A DNA stretch of 40,853 nucleotides from CAZRIZ01 sp964600285 (GCA_964600285.1 CAZRIZ010000004.1:1-40853), one strand, 5' to 3'; counted from the first letter of the stretch, positions 1 through 7,238 are shown. Notes: a model not told the origin generated them from the letters alone. Translations and numbers: made by a program.

Positions 1-765
1 GGCACTGGCAATACCTTCAATATCACCTTATCTTGGGACGCTCCAGATGATGACGGCTTTAGTCCTATTACAGACTATAGAATAGAGTATGAAGGCCGAG
101 GAGACACCGGCGGCTGGACAATTTATCCTGATGGCGTCAGCACTAATACGACTCTAACCATATCTAACTTCCCAGCCGTCTATTCAGAATATCTCTTTAA
201 GGTTACGGCTAGGAATGCGATAGGTTGGGGAGAAGAATCAAACACACACTTAGCCAGCACTACCTATGTCCTGCTAAGTACTGATATAAACACACTCAAC
301 ATCAATCTTAACCCAACATCAGGAACCGTCTTCTCGTCAACTCGTCATAATGTAACTGTTTCTAGCAACAAGGGGTATAGTCTTTATCTATCGATGATAG
401 ATGATAACAACAACCTAGTCCATTCCACACTACCAACTAATACCATTGCTCCAACATCAGGTAGCTTCAGCACACCATTACTAGACATGCCAACTAACTC
501 ATGGGGCTATCGTCTTAATACTCCTACCTTTGGACATAGTGGACCACTCACAGACAACACCACTGAAACTAATACATCAACTTCCCAATACTCCTGGGCT
601 AGAGTGCCAACTAACTCAGATCCTGATGAAATCTATGATAGCTACCTGGACATAACAAGCACTACAACCATACCCGTATATTATGGCGTTAAGATTGATA
701 TTACTAAACCTGCAGGCTCATACGCTGGTACAGTTATGTATACGGCCGTTACCCTAGAAAGATAA
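1..765 (+). CDS. C-terminal part of a secreted FN3-domain surface protein (5' end outside window)
   Basis: The frame is open from base 1 to the TAA at 763-765, so the gene begins upstream of the window. The first ~95 residues read as a fibronectin type III domain: an N-terminal 'ITLSWDAPDDDG' strand, 'ITDYRIEY', and a closing 'YLFKVTARNAIGWGE'. The rest is Thr/Ser/Asn-rich and ends in 'PAGSYAGTVMYTAV', a beta-rich C-terminal domain that I associate with secreted Patescibacteria proteins. There is no C-terminal membrane segment, LPXTG motif or charged tail, so any anchoring must come from the missing N-terminal part. A role in surface display or adhesion is inferred from the domains. The reading frame is certain; the specific function is not. 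Confidence 0.8.
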   Translation, partial: GTGNTFNITLSWDAPDDDGFSPITDYRIEYEGRGDTGGWTIYPDGVSTNTTLTISNFPAVYSEYLFKVTARNAIGWGEESNTHLASTTYVLLSTDINTLNINLNPTSGTVFSSTRHNVTVSSNKGYSLYLSMIDDNNNLVHSTLPTNTIAPTSGSFSTPLLDMPTNSWGYRLNTPTFGHSGPLTDNTTETNTSTSQYSWARVPTNSDPDEIYDSYLDITSTTTIPVYYGVKIDITKPAGSYAGTVMYTAVTLER

Positions 766-849
766 CGAGCTACTTTAAGTTAGAACACTGTGTCGTTAAA
801 ACTGATTGTAATTGGCGACCCATGCCAAGACAGTACGCGCACAAAGATG

Positions 850-855
850 TATAAT
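850..855 (+). promoter_or_regulatory. -10 box upstream of the peroxiredoxin gene
   Basis: A perfect TATAAT preceded directly by TG. No good -35 is visible about 17 bp upstream. Transcription should begin near 862, which is itself an ATG opening a 14-codon reading frame (862-906). That frame overlaps the peroxiredoxin start at 893. Confidence 0.6.
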
Positions 856-861
856 TAAACT

Positions 862-906
862 ATGCAAGTAATTAGTAAAGGAGTGTTAAACTATGCAAGA
901 TTGTAA
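862..906 (+). CDS. Possible 14-codon leader peptide overlapping the peroxiredoxin start
   Basis: The frame reads MQVISKGVLNYARL then TAA at 904-906. Its ATG is 7 nt after the end of the TATAAT box, the same spacing as the apparent leaderless genes in this window. It runs through the Shine-Dalgarno site of the next gene and ends 11 nt past that gene's ATG, in another frame. The two ATGs sit in identical 14-base copies (855-868 and 886-899), so it could equally be a chance product of a small duplication. Speculative. Confidence 0.25.
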   Translation: MQVISKGVLNYARL

Positions 907-1582
907 TTGTTGTGGTCACGAAGCTAATCATATCCCACTTATTGGTGAGTTGTTCCCAGAAATGAACGTTGTCACTACCCATGGTCCAAAGGTTTTACCA
1001 AATGACTATGCTGGTAAATGGTTGGTGCTGTTTAGCCACCCAGCTGACTTTACTCCAGTCTGCACAACTGAGTTTGTGGCTTTCCAGAAACTTTATCCAA
1101 AGTTCCGTGAGCTTAATTGTGAGCTTTTGGGCTTGAGCATTGACCAGGTTTTTGCTCACATCAAGTGGGAAGAGTGGATCAAGGAAAAGATAGGTGTTGA
1201 GATTGAGTTTCCGATTATCGCAGATACGGGTGCGGTTGCTAGCCGATTAGGCTTTATCCACCCAGGTAAAAACCAGGACACCAACACAGTTCGTGCTGTA
1301 TTCGTAATCGACCCAGAGGGTAAGGTTCGCACGATTTTGTATTATCCACAAGAACTTGGTCGCTTTATGGACGAGATTTTGCGCATTGTTAAAGGTTTAC
1401 AAACAGTTGATGCCAATAAAGTTGCCTTACCGGCTAACTGGCCAAATAATGATTTATTCGGTAGCGATGTTATTATTCCGCCAGTCAAAGACGTTAAATC
1501 GGCTAAAGAACGTCTGGAACAAGCCAAGAGCGGTGAGTTTGTTTGTCTTGATTGGTGGCTTTGTCACAAAAAGCTCGATTAG
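893..1582 (+). CDS. Peroxiredoxin, Prx6 (archaeal-type thiol peroxidase) subfamily
   Basis: It reduces hydrogen peroxide or organic peroxides in the cytoplasm. The protein has 229 aa, close to the family norm for the Prx6 branch. The peroxidatic Cys57 lies in 'HPADFTPVCTTE'. Two further cysteines near the C-terminus (Cys218 and Cys224, in 'FVCLDWWLCHKK') have the same six-residue spacing as the resolving pair of archaeal Prx6 enzymes such as Aeropyrum ApTPx, so an intramolecular relay is likely. The N-terminus also has a 'CNCCGH' cluster (Cys4, Cys6, Cys7), which is unusual and could bind metal or be redox-active. The start is supported by AAAGGAG at 877-883. The next gene is convergent, with a terminator between. 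The electron donor is not evident locally; the small CQPC redoxin near 32770 is one candidate. Confidence 0.93.
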   Translation: MQDCNCCGHEANHIPLIGELFPEMNVVTTHGPKVLPNDYAGKWLVLFSHPADFTPVCTTEFVAFQKLYPKFRELNCELLGLSIDQVFAHIKWEEWIKEKIGVEIEFPIIADTGAVASRLGFIHPGKNQDTNTVRAVFVIDPEGKVRTILYYPQELGRFMDEILRIVKGLQTVDANKVALPANWPNNDLFGSDVIIPPVKDVKSAKERLEQAKSGEFVCLDWWLCHKKLD

Positions 1583-1600
1583 ATTAAGCCTTAGTAAAGA

Positions 1601-1638
1601 AAAATTCCCTTGCGTGAGCGGGGGAATTTTCGTTCTTT
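1601..1638. terminator. Hairpin terminator between convergent genes
   Basis: The arms AAAATTCCC (1601-1609) and GGGAATTTT (1622-1630) are perfect 9-bp complements with a 12-nt loop, followed by a T-rich CGTTCTTT. The A-rich left flank makes it plausible in both directions, serving the peroxiredoxin gene (plus) and the flavoprotein gene that ends at 1646 (minus). Confidence 0.8.
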
Positions 1639-1645
1639 GATTTGT

Positions 1646-3028
1646 CTAGAGCAATTTTTCGGCTGCAATCATCAGAATTTCATTTATGGACAGAAAACTA
1701 TGAGGAGTTTCGGATAATTGCTTAGCAGTAAAACCAGACTTTAGCGCTAGAATTAGCTCGTGAATCATGATGTCGGCTTGGCTGGCCACAATGGTTCCGC
1801 CGATAATTTGACAGCGTCGGTCAGATATAAGTTTAACAAAGCCGATTTCTCCGAGGTCGATTAAGCTGTAGGGGGTTTCTTTGATATTAACAATAGAGGT
1901 GCGGTGGTCAATGCTTTGCCGGTTGCAATCATCTTCTGATAGGCCAACGCTGGCGATTTGTGGCGTAGTTTTGACAAGGTGAGGCATCAAAGAATAATCA
2001 GCGATAGCGGTTTTGCCTAAGTGCAGTGCGTTGTTGATAGCAATTCGACTTTCGTAATTCGCAATATGTGAGCCGTCATTGCTGACATTAATCACTGATC
2101 CGCAAGCGTAGATGTTTTTATTGCTGGTTTGTAGCTCTCGTCCAACTTGTATTCCGTCGGCGCTATAATCAACCCCAGCGTTTTCTAGGCCCAAATCTGT
2201 TGTAGGTTCTTTTCCGCCAGCAATTAAGACATGCTCTACTACAATTTCTTTATCAATGCCGGCATGATTAAAGCGCACGCGCCAGCCACGTTGGTCGCGA
2301 GCAATCGATGTCACGCGACTATTGGTTGAGATTATCATATTGTGCTTGCTAGCAAGTTTGTTTTCGATAAAATCACCGACTTCTTCATCGTAGTCGGGCA
2401 GTAACCTAGCTGAAATGGTGGTTATAAATACTTTAGTTCCAAATGAGGCCATGATTTGAGCTGTTTCAATTCCAGCTTTATCTCCGCCAATCACGAATAA
2501 ACTGCGTGGTGGGCGAGGAATGTTGATCAGTGTGTCTGGGGTAAAGTATGGTACCTGGTCTAATCCAGATATCTTTGGAATCTTCCAGTTTGAACCGGTG
2601 GCTATAATAAATTTGCTAGCCTTGTAATGCTTGCCGTTAACTGAAATAGTATGCTGGTTGATAAATTGGGCGCTACCTTTAATAACACTTATGCCGCGTT
2701 TTTCATAAAACGTTGGTGAAGTAACTTGGGAGGTTTTAATAGCTTGATCTTTAAAGAGTTTAATTGAAGGAAAATTGTAGCTAATAGTCTCGGCGCGTAG
2801 CCCCATTTGGCTGGAATGCTTGGCTTGTTCGAAGATTTGAGCGGCGTGAGCAAAGACGCTGACAGGAACGTCGGAATAGTTCGCTGAAGCTCCACCAAGT
2901 TGCCCTTTCTCGACTAATGCGACGGAGCGACCAGTTTGTGCGGCGAGTAGTGCGCTATTGGATCCAGCGACGCCACTTCCAAGCACAATAACATCATATT
3001 GTTTGGTTTGGTCATTTTTTCTTGTCAT
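1646..3028 (-). CDS. FAD-dependent pyridine-nucleotide oxidoreductase of the disulfide-reductase family, without the redox cysteines
   Basis: The 460-aa length and domain order match dihydrolipoamide dehydrogenase or mercuric reductase: an FAD Rossmann motif 'GSGVAG' (residues 17-22), an NAD(P) Rossmann region 'VIGGDKAGIE' near 180, an 'ACGS' FAD site near 310, and a C-terminal dimerisation domain. The usual CxxxxC redox centre (consensus GGTCxNxGCxPSK) reads 'GGASANYSDVPVS', putting Ser48 and Asp53 where the cysteines belong. The C-terminal HPTxxE catalytic motif reads 'FLSINE', with Phe445 in place of the His base, although Glu450 is kept. FAD and NAD(P)H binding look intact, so a quinone or other small-molecule reductase is more likely than a disulfide reductase; mycobacterial LpdA is a known family member with comparable losses. 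RBS GGAG lies just before the ATG. It ends tail-to-tail with the peroxiredoxin gene. Confidence 0.88.
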   Translation of the reverse strand: MTRKNDQTKQYDVIVLGSGVAGSNSALLAAQTGRSVALVEKGQLGGASANYSDVPVSVFAHAAQIFEQAKHSSQMGLRAETISYNFPSIKLFKDQAIKTSQVTSPTFYEKRGISVIKGSAQFINQHTISVNGKHYKASKFIIATGSNWKIPKISGLDQVPYFTPDTLINIPRPPRSLFVIGGDKAGIETAQIMASFGTKVFITTISARLLPDYDEEVGDFIENKLASKHNMIISTNSRVTSIARDQRGWRVRFNHAGIDKEIVVEHVLIAGGKEPTTDLGLENAGVDYSADGIQVGRELQTSNKNIYACGSVINVSNDGSHIANYESRIAINNALHLGKTAIADYSLMPHLVKTTPQIASVGLSEDDCNRQSIDHRTSIVNIKETPYSLIDLGEIGFVKLISDRRCQIIGGTIVASQADIMIHELILALKSGFTAKQLSETPHSFLSINEILMIAAEKLL

Positions 3029-3040
3029 GGTTTTTCTCCG

Positions 3041-3316
3041 CTAAATTGTTTTTTTATAGTTTTCGTAAAAATAGGCTGCCTCAGGGTGGTATTTTTTCAA
3101 CTCTTTACTTGAGCGTACTCGAATATCAGTGGTTGTAACTTCCGATTTTGTCCTAAGCCATTTATCGAGTTCTTTGGCGATTAGTTCTGCGTATTTTTCC
3201 GCCTCTCCAAGAGAGCTATTGACAGCCAGGCAACTTTTTTTCAAGCTAGAGGCTAGTTTGTGGGGATTGTATTCTTCAATTGTGCCATCGGCTTTTATTA
3301 TTCTATACTTGGACAT
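3041..3316 (-). CDS. Stand-alone ATP-cone domain protein
   Basis: This 91-aa protein is almost entirely one ATP-cone. It has the N-terminal 'IIKADGTIEEYNPHKLASSL' pattern (hydrophobic, basic, D/N-G-x-x-E, then N-x-x-K-hydrophobic) and the closing 'HPEAAYFYENYKK' segment seen in NrdR and at the N-terminus of many ribonucleotide reductase large subunits. There is no zinc ribbon, so it is not NrdR, and no catalytic domain. ATP-cones sense ATP/dATP. A role in trans on the class Ib NrdE encoded at 33382, which lacks its own cone, is possible but inferred. ATG 3316 is preferred over an upstream TTG at 3328 because the family homology begins at 'KYRIIKADG'. The start is one nt after the stop of the upstream membrane-protein gene, so translation is probably coupled. 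Confidence 0.8.
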   Translation of the reverse strand: MSKYRIIKADGTIEEYNPHKLASSLKKSCLAVNSSLGEAEKYAELIAKELDKWLRTKSEVTTTDIRVRSSKELKKYHPEAAYFYENYKKTI

Positions 3317-3317
3317 A

Positions 3318-4040
3318 TTATTTACCAAACAGGGTTAGATTGATGGCTATCAGACCGATTAGTAGGACTAAGCTAGCTAGGCGAATAGTCTGAAAAAAAT
3401 GTTGATTTTTGATAATAAAACGCTGGGTTTCTGACACTGGACTACGTTTCGTAACGCGGAACTGAAAGGCCAGCAGGGGTGTCGCAGAGACCAGAACAAA
3501 CAGGATGATTAACGCTACTAACCACTGATTTGGCGCTCTTAGTAGACTAACACCAACTACAACTAGCGGTAAAAAAGTTGCAGTAGATCCAACTAATGGG
3601 CTGACTAGACCAAGACTAAAAGCCTCGGCGGGTGACTTGGTCTTGGTGGCGCGACTAGTTAAAAATTTACGTAGATTCTTTGGAAGCCACGGATGTGTTA
3701 CCCGTAACGAATTGACTCGTAGCATTAGCGAGGTCATAACTTGAATGCCGAGTAATATAACTAGTCCGAGCCAGAACCAGTAACTGCCTAGCCAGTTGTT
3801 AAAACTAAAATAAAGAACTAAGCAAATGGTTGAAATCATCAGCCAGAGCATAACTATGAATCCGAAGCTGAACTGTCGGACCATGGCGCGAAGTCTTTTT
3901 TGACTAGTTTGTTGTCCGAGTGAGTGACCACTCATTAAAGTCACCACCGACAGTTCGAATTGTAAGCAAATTAAGAATATTACAACCAGGGTAACCATGC
4001 CTAGAGCGGACCAATCATTAGCTAGAGACGAAGTTATCAT
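3318..4040 (-). CDS. Polytopic membrane protein of unknown function
   Basis: The 240-aa protein has about six hydrophobic segments (roughly residues 13-35, 57-80, 85-108, 143-168, 173-195 and 215-237) separated by short basic loops. I do not recognise the family. There is a faint resemblance in layout to small CcdA/LysE-type transporters ('SLGLVSPLVGS' before a membrane segment), but no diagnostic residues. It is the first gene of a minus-strand run, coupled by a 1-nt gap to the ATP-cone gene and followed by the flavoprotein gene. No Shine-Dalgarno is visible. A TGC-TATAAA box ends 8 nt before the ATG, suggesting a leaderless message. Confidence 0.7.
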   Translation of the reverse strand: MITSSLANDWSALGMVTLVVIFLICLQFELSVVTLMSGHSLGQQTSQKRLRAMVRQFSFGFIVMLWLMISTICLVLYFSFNNWLGSYWFWLGLVILLGIQVMTSLMLRVNSLRVTHPWLPKNLRKFLTSRATKTKSPAEAFSLGLVSPLVGSTATFLPLVVVGVSLLRAPNQWLVALIILFVLVSATPLLAFQFRVTKRSPVSETQRFIIKNQHFFQTIRLASLVLLIGLIAINLTLFGK

Positions 4041-4047
4041 TATCTTA

Positions 4048-4056
4048 TTTATAGCA
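4048..4056 (-). promoter_or_regulatory. Extended -10 placed for a leaderless transcript (membrane-protein gene)
   Basis: On the minus strand the sequence reads TGC-TATAAA, with the last base of the box 8 nt before the ATG at 4040. Transcription would therefore start at or next to the start codon. It is divergent from the yebC promoter. Confidence 0.6.
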
Positions 4057-4107
4057 TAAGTGCTTTACTTTAGCAAAGTGACGGGACTGGATTCTATAGA
4101 GGTAATT

Positions 4108-4116
4108 TGCTAAAAT
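4108..4116 (+). promoter_or_regulatory. Extended -10 for yebC
   Basis: The sequence reads TGC-TAAAAT. Predicted transcription start is near 4123, leaving a leader of about 27 nt that contains the AAAGGA ribosome site just upstream of the ATG at 4150. Confidence 0.5.
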
Positions 4117-4149
4117 AGAGTAAATTATAAGTGACTTGAAAGGAAGACT

Positions 4150-4851
4150 ATGTCAGGACATAGTAAATGGGCGACGACTAAGCGCCAAAAAGCTGTAGTT
4201 GATGCTAAACGAGGCGCAGCTTTCACTAAAATTGGGAACCTAATCGCAATTGCAGCACGAAAGGGCGCTGATCCTGCTTCTAATCCTGCTTTGGCTATGG
4301 CGATTGATAAAGCAAAAGAAATTAATATGCCAAAAGCTAACATTGAGCGCGCGATTGCACGTGTGGCTGATAAGTCAGCTGCTGTAATCGAGGAGATTAC
4401 TTACGAGGTTTATGGCCAAGGGGGCGCTGGCATAATTGTTGAAGTTGCGACTGATAATAGAAACCGTACCTTTCCCGAACTTAAAAGTACTATCACTAAA
4501 CATGGTGGTCGCTTAGCCGAGCCTGGCAGTGTTCTGTTCCAATTTGACCAAAAGGGTGTGATTGAGGCTTCGCCGAACAATGAGGATAATTTCTTGCTTG
4601 CCTTAGATACGGGAGCGACTGATGTTCAGGAAGAAGACGATGTCTTGATGGTCTACACTGAGCCGAAAGATTTGATTTTGGTGCGAGATAAATTATTAGA
4701 GGCTGGCTTAAAGATTTTGAGTGCAGAGATAAGTTATGTGCCAAAAGTCGAATTGGAATTGAGCGAAGTTGATAGCGAAAAAGTTCTAAAACTACTTGAT
4801 GTAATTGACGACATGGACGATGTAATTAACGTTCACACCAACGTTAAATAG
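4150..4851 (+). CDS. yebC: YebC/PmpR family protein
   Basis: The N-terminus 'MSGHSKWATTKRQKAVVDAK' is the family signature (usually MAGHSKWANIKHRK), followed by 'NIERAI' and 'YEVYGQGGAGIIVE' in the first domains. The 233-aa length is normal. YebC proteins were long described as DNA-binding regulators; more recent work links members to translation through difficult peptide stretches. The substitution ANIKHRK to ATTKRQK keeps the basic character. The start has AAAGGA (4138-4143) at good spacing. In many bacteria yebC is next to ruvC; here ruvC lies one gene downstream, with a surface-protein gene inserted between them. Confidence 0.96.
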   Translation: MSGHSKWATTKRQKAVVDAKRGAAFTKIGNLIAIAARKGADPASNPALAMAIDKAKEINMPKANIERAIARVADKSAAVIEEITYEVYGQGGAGIIVEVATDNRNRTFPELKSTITKHGGRLAEPGSVLFQFDQKGVIEASPNNEDNFLLALDTGATDVQEEDDVLMVYTEPKDLILVRDKLLEAGLKILSAEISYVPKVELELSEVDSEKVLKLLDVIDDMDDVINVHTNVK

Positions 4852-4864
4852 ACTTTGCCCGAAG

Positions 4865-4905
4865 CCCCTATTTATGGTAATCTTAAGTTAGTTATCTTAA
4901 GGGGG
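4865..4905 (+). promoter_or_regulatory. Possible RNA fold masking the Shine-Dalgarno of the lamin-tail gene
   Basis: CCCCT at 4865-4869 is complementary to AGGGG (4900-4904) within the strong ribosome site AAGGGGG. Two copies of the palindrome CTTAAG (4882-4887 and 4896-4901) can also pair and would bury the start of the same site. The two pairings are mutually exclusive in part. This is by eye, with no folding energy computed. Confidence 0.3.
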
Positions 4906-4910
4906 AAGTT

Positions 4911-6731
4911 ATGAAAATTAGATCATTAATACTAGTTGGGGTTTTGCTGTGTAATCTTTTTTCACCTTCGGCGCTAGCCATGGAGGGAGGTGATGCTTAT
5001 GGCACGGAGGAAATATTGAGTGATGCTTCTAGTAATGGCGCTACTATAGTTGAGACAGCTTATACTAGTGAGATTATTTCACACACTGAACCAGATTTCA
5101 CGCCCACTCCTCCGAAGCTTAAATTTATCAAGGTGCAGCTAGAAGATTCAACACGACTAGAGTCTTGTCAGACTGGGGCAGAATTTGCTGTAGTTATGAA
5201 TTTTGGCAGTGAAGCAGTTGACCTGGCGACGGTGCAATTCCAGACAGGTAAAGTTGGGAACAGCACGGCTGACTTTACGAAAGATCTAGCTAGTCAAACT
5301 TTGTTGAGCGGACATAGTCTAGTCTTGTATAATAACTACTTTGTTGATAAAGGCTCTGGTTGCTTAGATAACCAAAGCTCTCTAGATTGGCTGGCTACAC
5401 AAACGAATGCTCAATTGGTTCGGACATTGAAGGGCGGTATTTTTCAAAACAACAATTGGACTCGACTAATCTTAAAAGATAGTGGCACTATAATTGATCA
5501 GGTTGATTTATCGCAAATCAGGTCGGACCAGAAGCACGACAGTTTGGTGGCGCAGACAAATGCGTCTGGTGAGATATTACTGTCCGAGCAAGGTAGCATT
5601 CTGTGGCGCTCACTCAGAGTCCACATTCCTGAACAGCATTGGCTTAATTATGGCAGTTTGGTTATTTTTGAAGATGAACCTGAGCCAGTGAAAAATCTGT
5701 GTCAGGGTTTAGTTATTTCTGAACTAGTTTTTAATTCAACCTTGGACAAGCAATTTGTCGAGATTTATAACGAAACCGATGAGATTATCGATCTAATGGG
5801 TTGTCAACTTTGGACTAATTGGAGTGGAGCTAATAAATATGTATTTGGAGATATAGAATTGGCCGATAGGCAATATTTGGCCATCTTCTTGAAAGACACG
5901 AAACTGCAACTTTCAAAAACTGATGTTGCTAGGGTAGAGTTAAGAGATGAACCTGGCGTAGTTGTTGACGCTGTAGAATTTAATCAGCAAGTAGCTAATA
6001 GTGGATGGTCGTTAATGAATAGTGAGTTTGTTAAGTCTTTCGCTCTTACGCCAAATCTCCCCAACTTAGATATGCCCGAATTGCCATGCAGTGCTGGCTA
6101 TGTATTTAACCAAAATACGGGCACTTGCCAGCGCATTGGTTCAATCTTAAGTGAAGATGACGAAGACTTAGTTTGTGCCGTAGGATACGAAGTGGGCTTT
6201 ACGGGCACTTGTGTAAAAGTTTGTAACGACGGTTATGAGCGTAATCCTGACACTAATCGCTGTCGTAAAATTGTTGTAGAGAGCGAGTCTGTCTTGGCGC
6301 CTTGTCCAATTGGCTATTATCGAAATCCAGAAACTAACCGTTGTCGTAAGATTACCACGACAACTCAGGCTGGATTATCACCTTGCCCAATTGGTTATGA
6401 GCGCAACCCTGATACTAATCGCTGTCGTAAAATTAGTAATCAACAGGATTGTGACTCGGGCTACGAGATTGGTTTTACTGGAACGTGTGTTAAGGCGTGC
6501 GAGGATGGTTACGAGCGTAGCCCAGAAACTAATCGTTGTCGTAAATTAGTTGCTCAAGCTAGCCAGTCAGATTTGGCAGGAGCGTTTTCGACTTCAGAGG
6601 ACGACTCTAGTAATATGCCGTTTGTGCAACTGACTTGGTGGCAATTTGGCCTATTGGCGGTTGGTGTTGGTGGGTTTGTAGCGTTTCGTAACCGTGATAA
6701 AATCAAGCAATTTGTAAAGAAAAAGCGATGA
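4911..6731 (+). CDS. Secreted, membrane-anchored protein with lamin-tail domain and Cys-rich repeats
   Basis: The 606-aa protein begins with a signal peptide (basic 'MKIR', hydrophobic core, 'ALA' before 'MEGG'). Residues ~66-230 look like a diverged lamin-tail-type beta domain. Residues ~263-385 are a clearer one ('LVISELVFNS', 'QFVEIYNETDEIIDLMGCQLW', 'GDIELADRQYLAIF'). Residues ~393-545 hold tandem Cys-rich repeats of the form C-P-I-G-Y-x-R-N-P-E/D-T-N-R-C-R-K, each with two or more cysteines, alternating with a 'GFTGTCVK' variant. A single C-terminal membrane helix (~575-593) and a 'KKKR' tail put the bulk outside the cell. The start has the strong AAGGGGG. The stop overlaps ruvC by 4 nt (ATGA). 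Lamin-tail domains often occur in secreted nucleases or DNA-associated surface proteins, but no nuclease motif is visible here. Confidence 0.85.
   Translation: MKIRSLILVGVLLCNLFSPSALAMEGGDAYGTEEILSDASSNGATIVETAYTSEIISHTEPDFTPTPPKLKFIKVQLEDSTRLESCQTGAEFAVVMNFGSEAVDLATVQFQTGKVGNSTADFTKDLASQTLLSGHSLVLYNNYFVDKGSGCLDNQSSLDWLATQTNAQLVRTLKGGIFQNNNWTRLILKDSGTIIDQVDLSQIRSDQKHDSLVAQTNASGEILLSEQGSILWRSLRVHIPEQHWLNYGSLVIFEDEPEPVKNLCQGLVISELVFNSTLDKQFVEIYNETDEIIDLMGCQLWTNWSGANKYVFGDIELADRQYLAIFLKDTKLQLSKTDVARVELRDEPGVVVDAVEFNQQVANSGWSLMNSEFVKSFALTPNLPNLDMPELPCSAGYVFNQNTGTCQRIGSILSEDDEDLVCAVGYEVGFTGTCVKVCNDGYERNPDTNRCRKIVVESESVLAPCPIGYYRNPETNRCRKITTTTQAGLSPCPIGYERNPDTNRCRKISNQQDCDSGYEIGFTGTCVKACEDGYERSPETNRCRKLVAQASQSDLAGAFSTSEDDSSNMPFVQLTWWQFGLLAVGVGGFVAFRNRDKIKQFVKKKR
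6087..6545 (+). repeat. In-gene tandem repeats encoding Cys-rich units
   Basis: About five related units encode 'GYERNPDTNRCRKI'-like segments. The copies near 6230 and 6392 are nearly identical at DNA level (GGTTATGAGCG, then AAYCCTGAYACTAATCGCTG). Variation in copy number by recombination or slippage would change the stalk length of the surface protein. Confidence 0.75.
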
Positions 6732-7204
6732 GAATTCTAGGTATTGACCCAGGAACTGGTCGACTAGGATTCGGTGTGATAGAAATTGTAAATCGTCAGC
6801 CTAGGTTAGTGACGGCAGGGGTTATTGTCACGCCAGCACATACGCCATTACCAGAACGGCTAGAGGAGATATTTAATGGCTTGCAGGAAATAATAAAAGA
6901 GACAAGTCCTGATGTGATGTCAATTGAGAAGCTGTTCTTTGCGCAAAATATTACAACAGCGATTAGCGTCTCTCATGCTCGTGGCGTGGCAATGTTAACT
7001 GGACAATTAGCCAAGATGGAAATTGCTGAGTACACGCCACTGCAAATTAAACAAAGCCTTACGGGCTACGGACGAGCTGACAAGAAACAGATGCAAGAAG
7101 TGGTACAAAAAATACTTAAGCTGAAGGTTGTGCCAAAGCCAGACGATGCTGCTGATGCTTTGGCTACTGGAATCACGCACTATTTAATGAGTCGGATCTC
7201 ATAA
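6728..7204 (+). CDS. ruvC: RuvC, Holliday-junction resolvase
   Basis: It cleaves four-way junctions during recombination, working with RuvAB. The 158-aa protein has the RNase H fold signature 'GIDPGTGRLGFG' and the acidic residues expected at the active site: Asp7, Glu67 in 'IEKLFF', and Asp140 and Asp143 in 'DDAADALA' (the first of these is His in E. coli RuvC, but Asp is common elsewhere). The ATG overlaps the stop of the surface-protein gene (ATGA), so it depends on translation of that gene. It is separated from ruvAB by an ABC transporter pair and an XRE regulator. Confidence 0.96.
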   Translation: MRILGIDPGTGRLGFGVIEIVNRQPRLVTAGVIVTPAHTPLPERLEEIFNGLQEIIKETSPDVMSIEKLFFAQNITTAISVSHARGVAMLTGQLAKMEIAEYTPLQIKQSLTGYGRADKKQMQEVVQKILKLKVVPKPDDAADALATGITHYLMSRIS

Positions 7205-7229
7205 CGGTAATCTCGTACTTCCGTAGTTA

Positions 7230-7238
7230 TGATATAAT
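7230..7238 (+). promoter_or_regulatory. Extended -10 for the ABC transporter operon
   Basis: A perfect TGA-TATAAT. The start of transcription would be near 7245, about 20 nt before the first candidate ATG. Confidence 0.55.
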
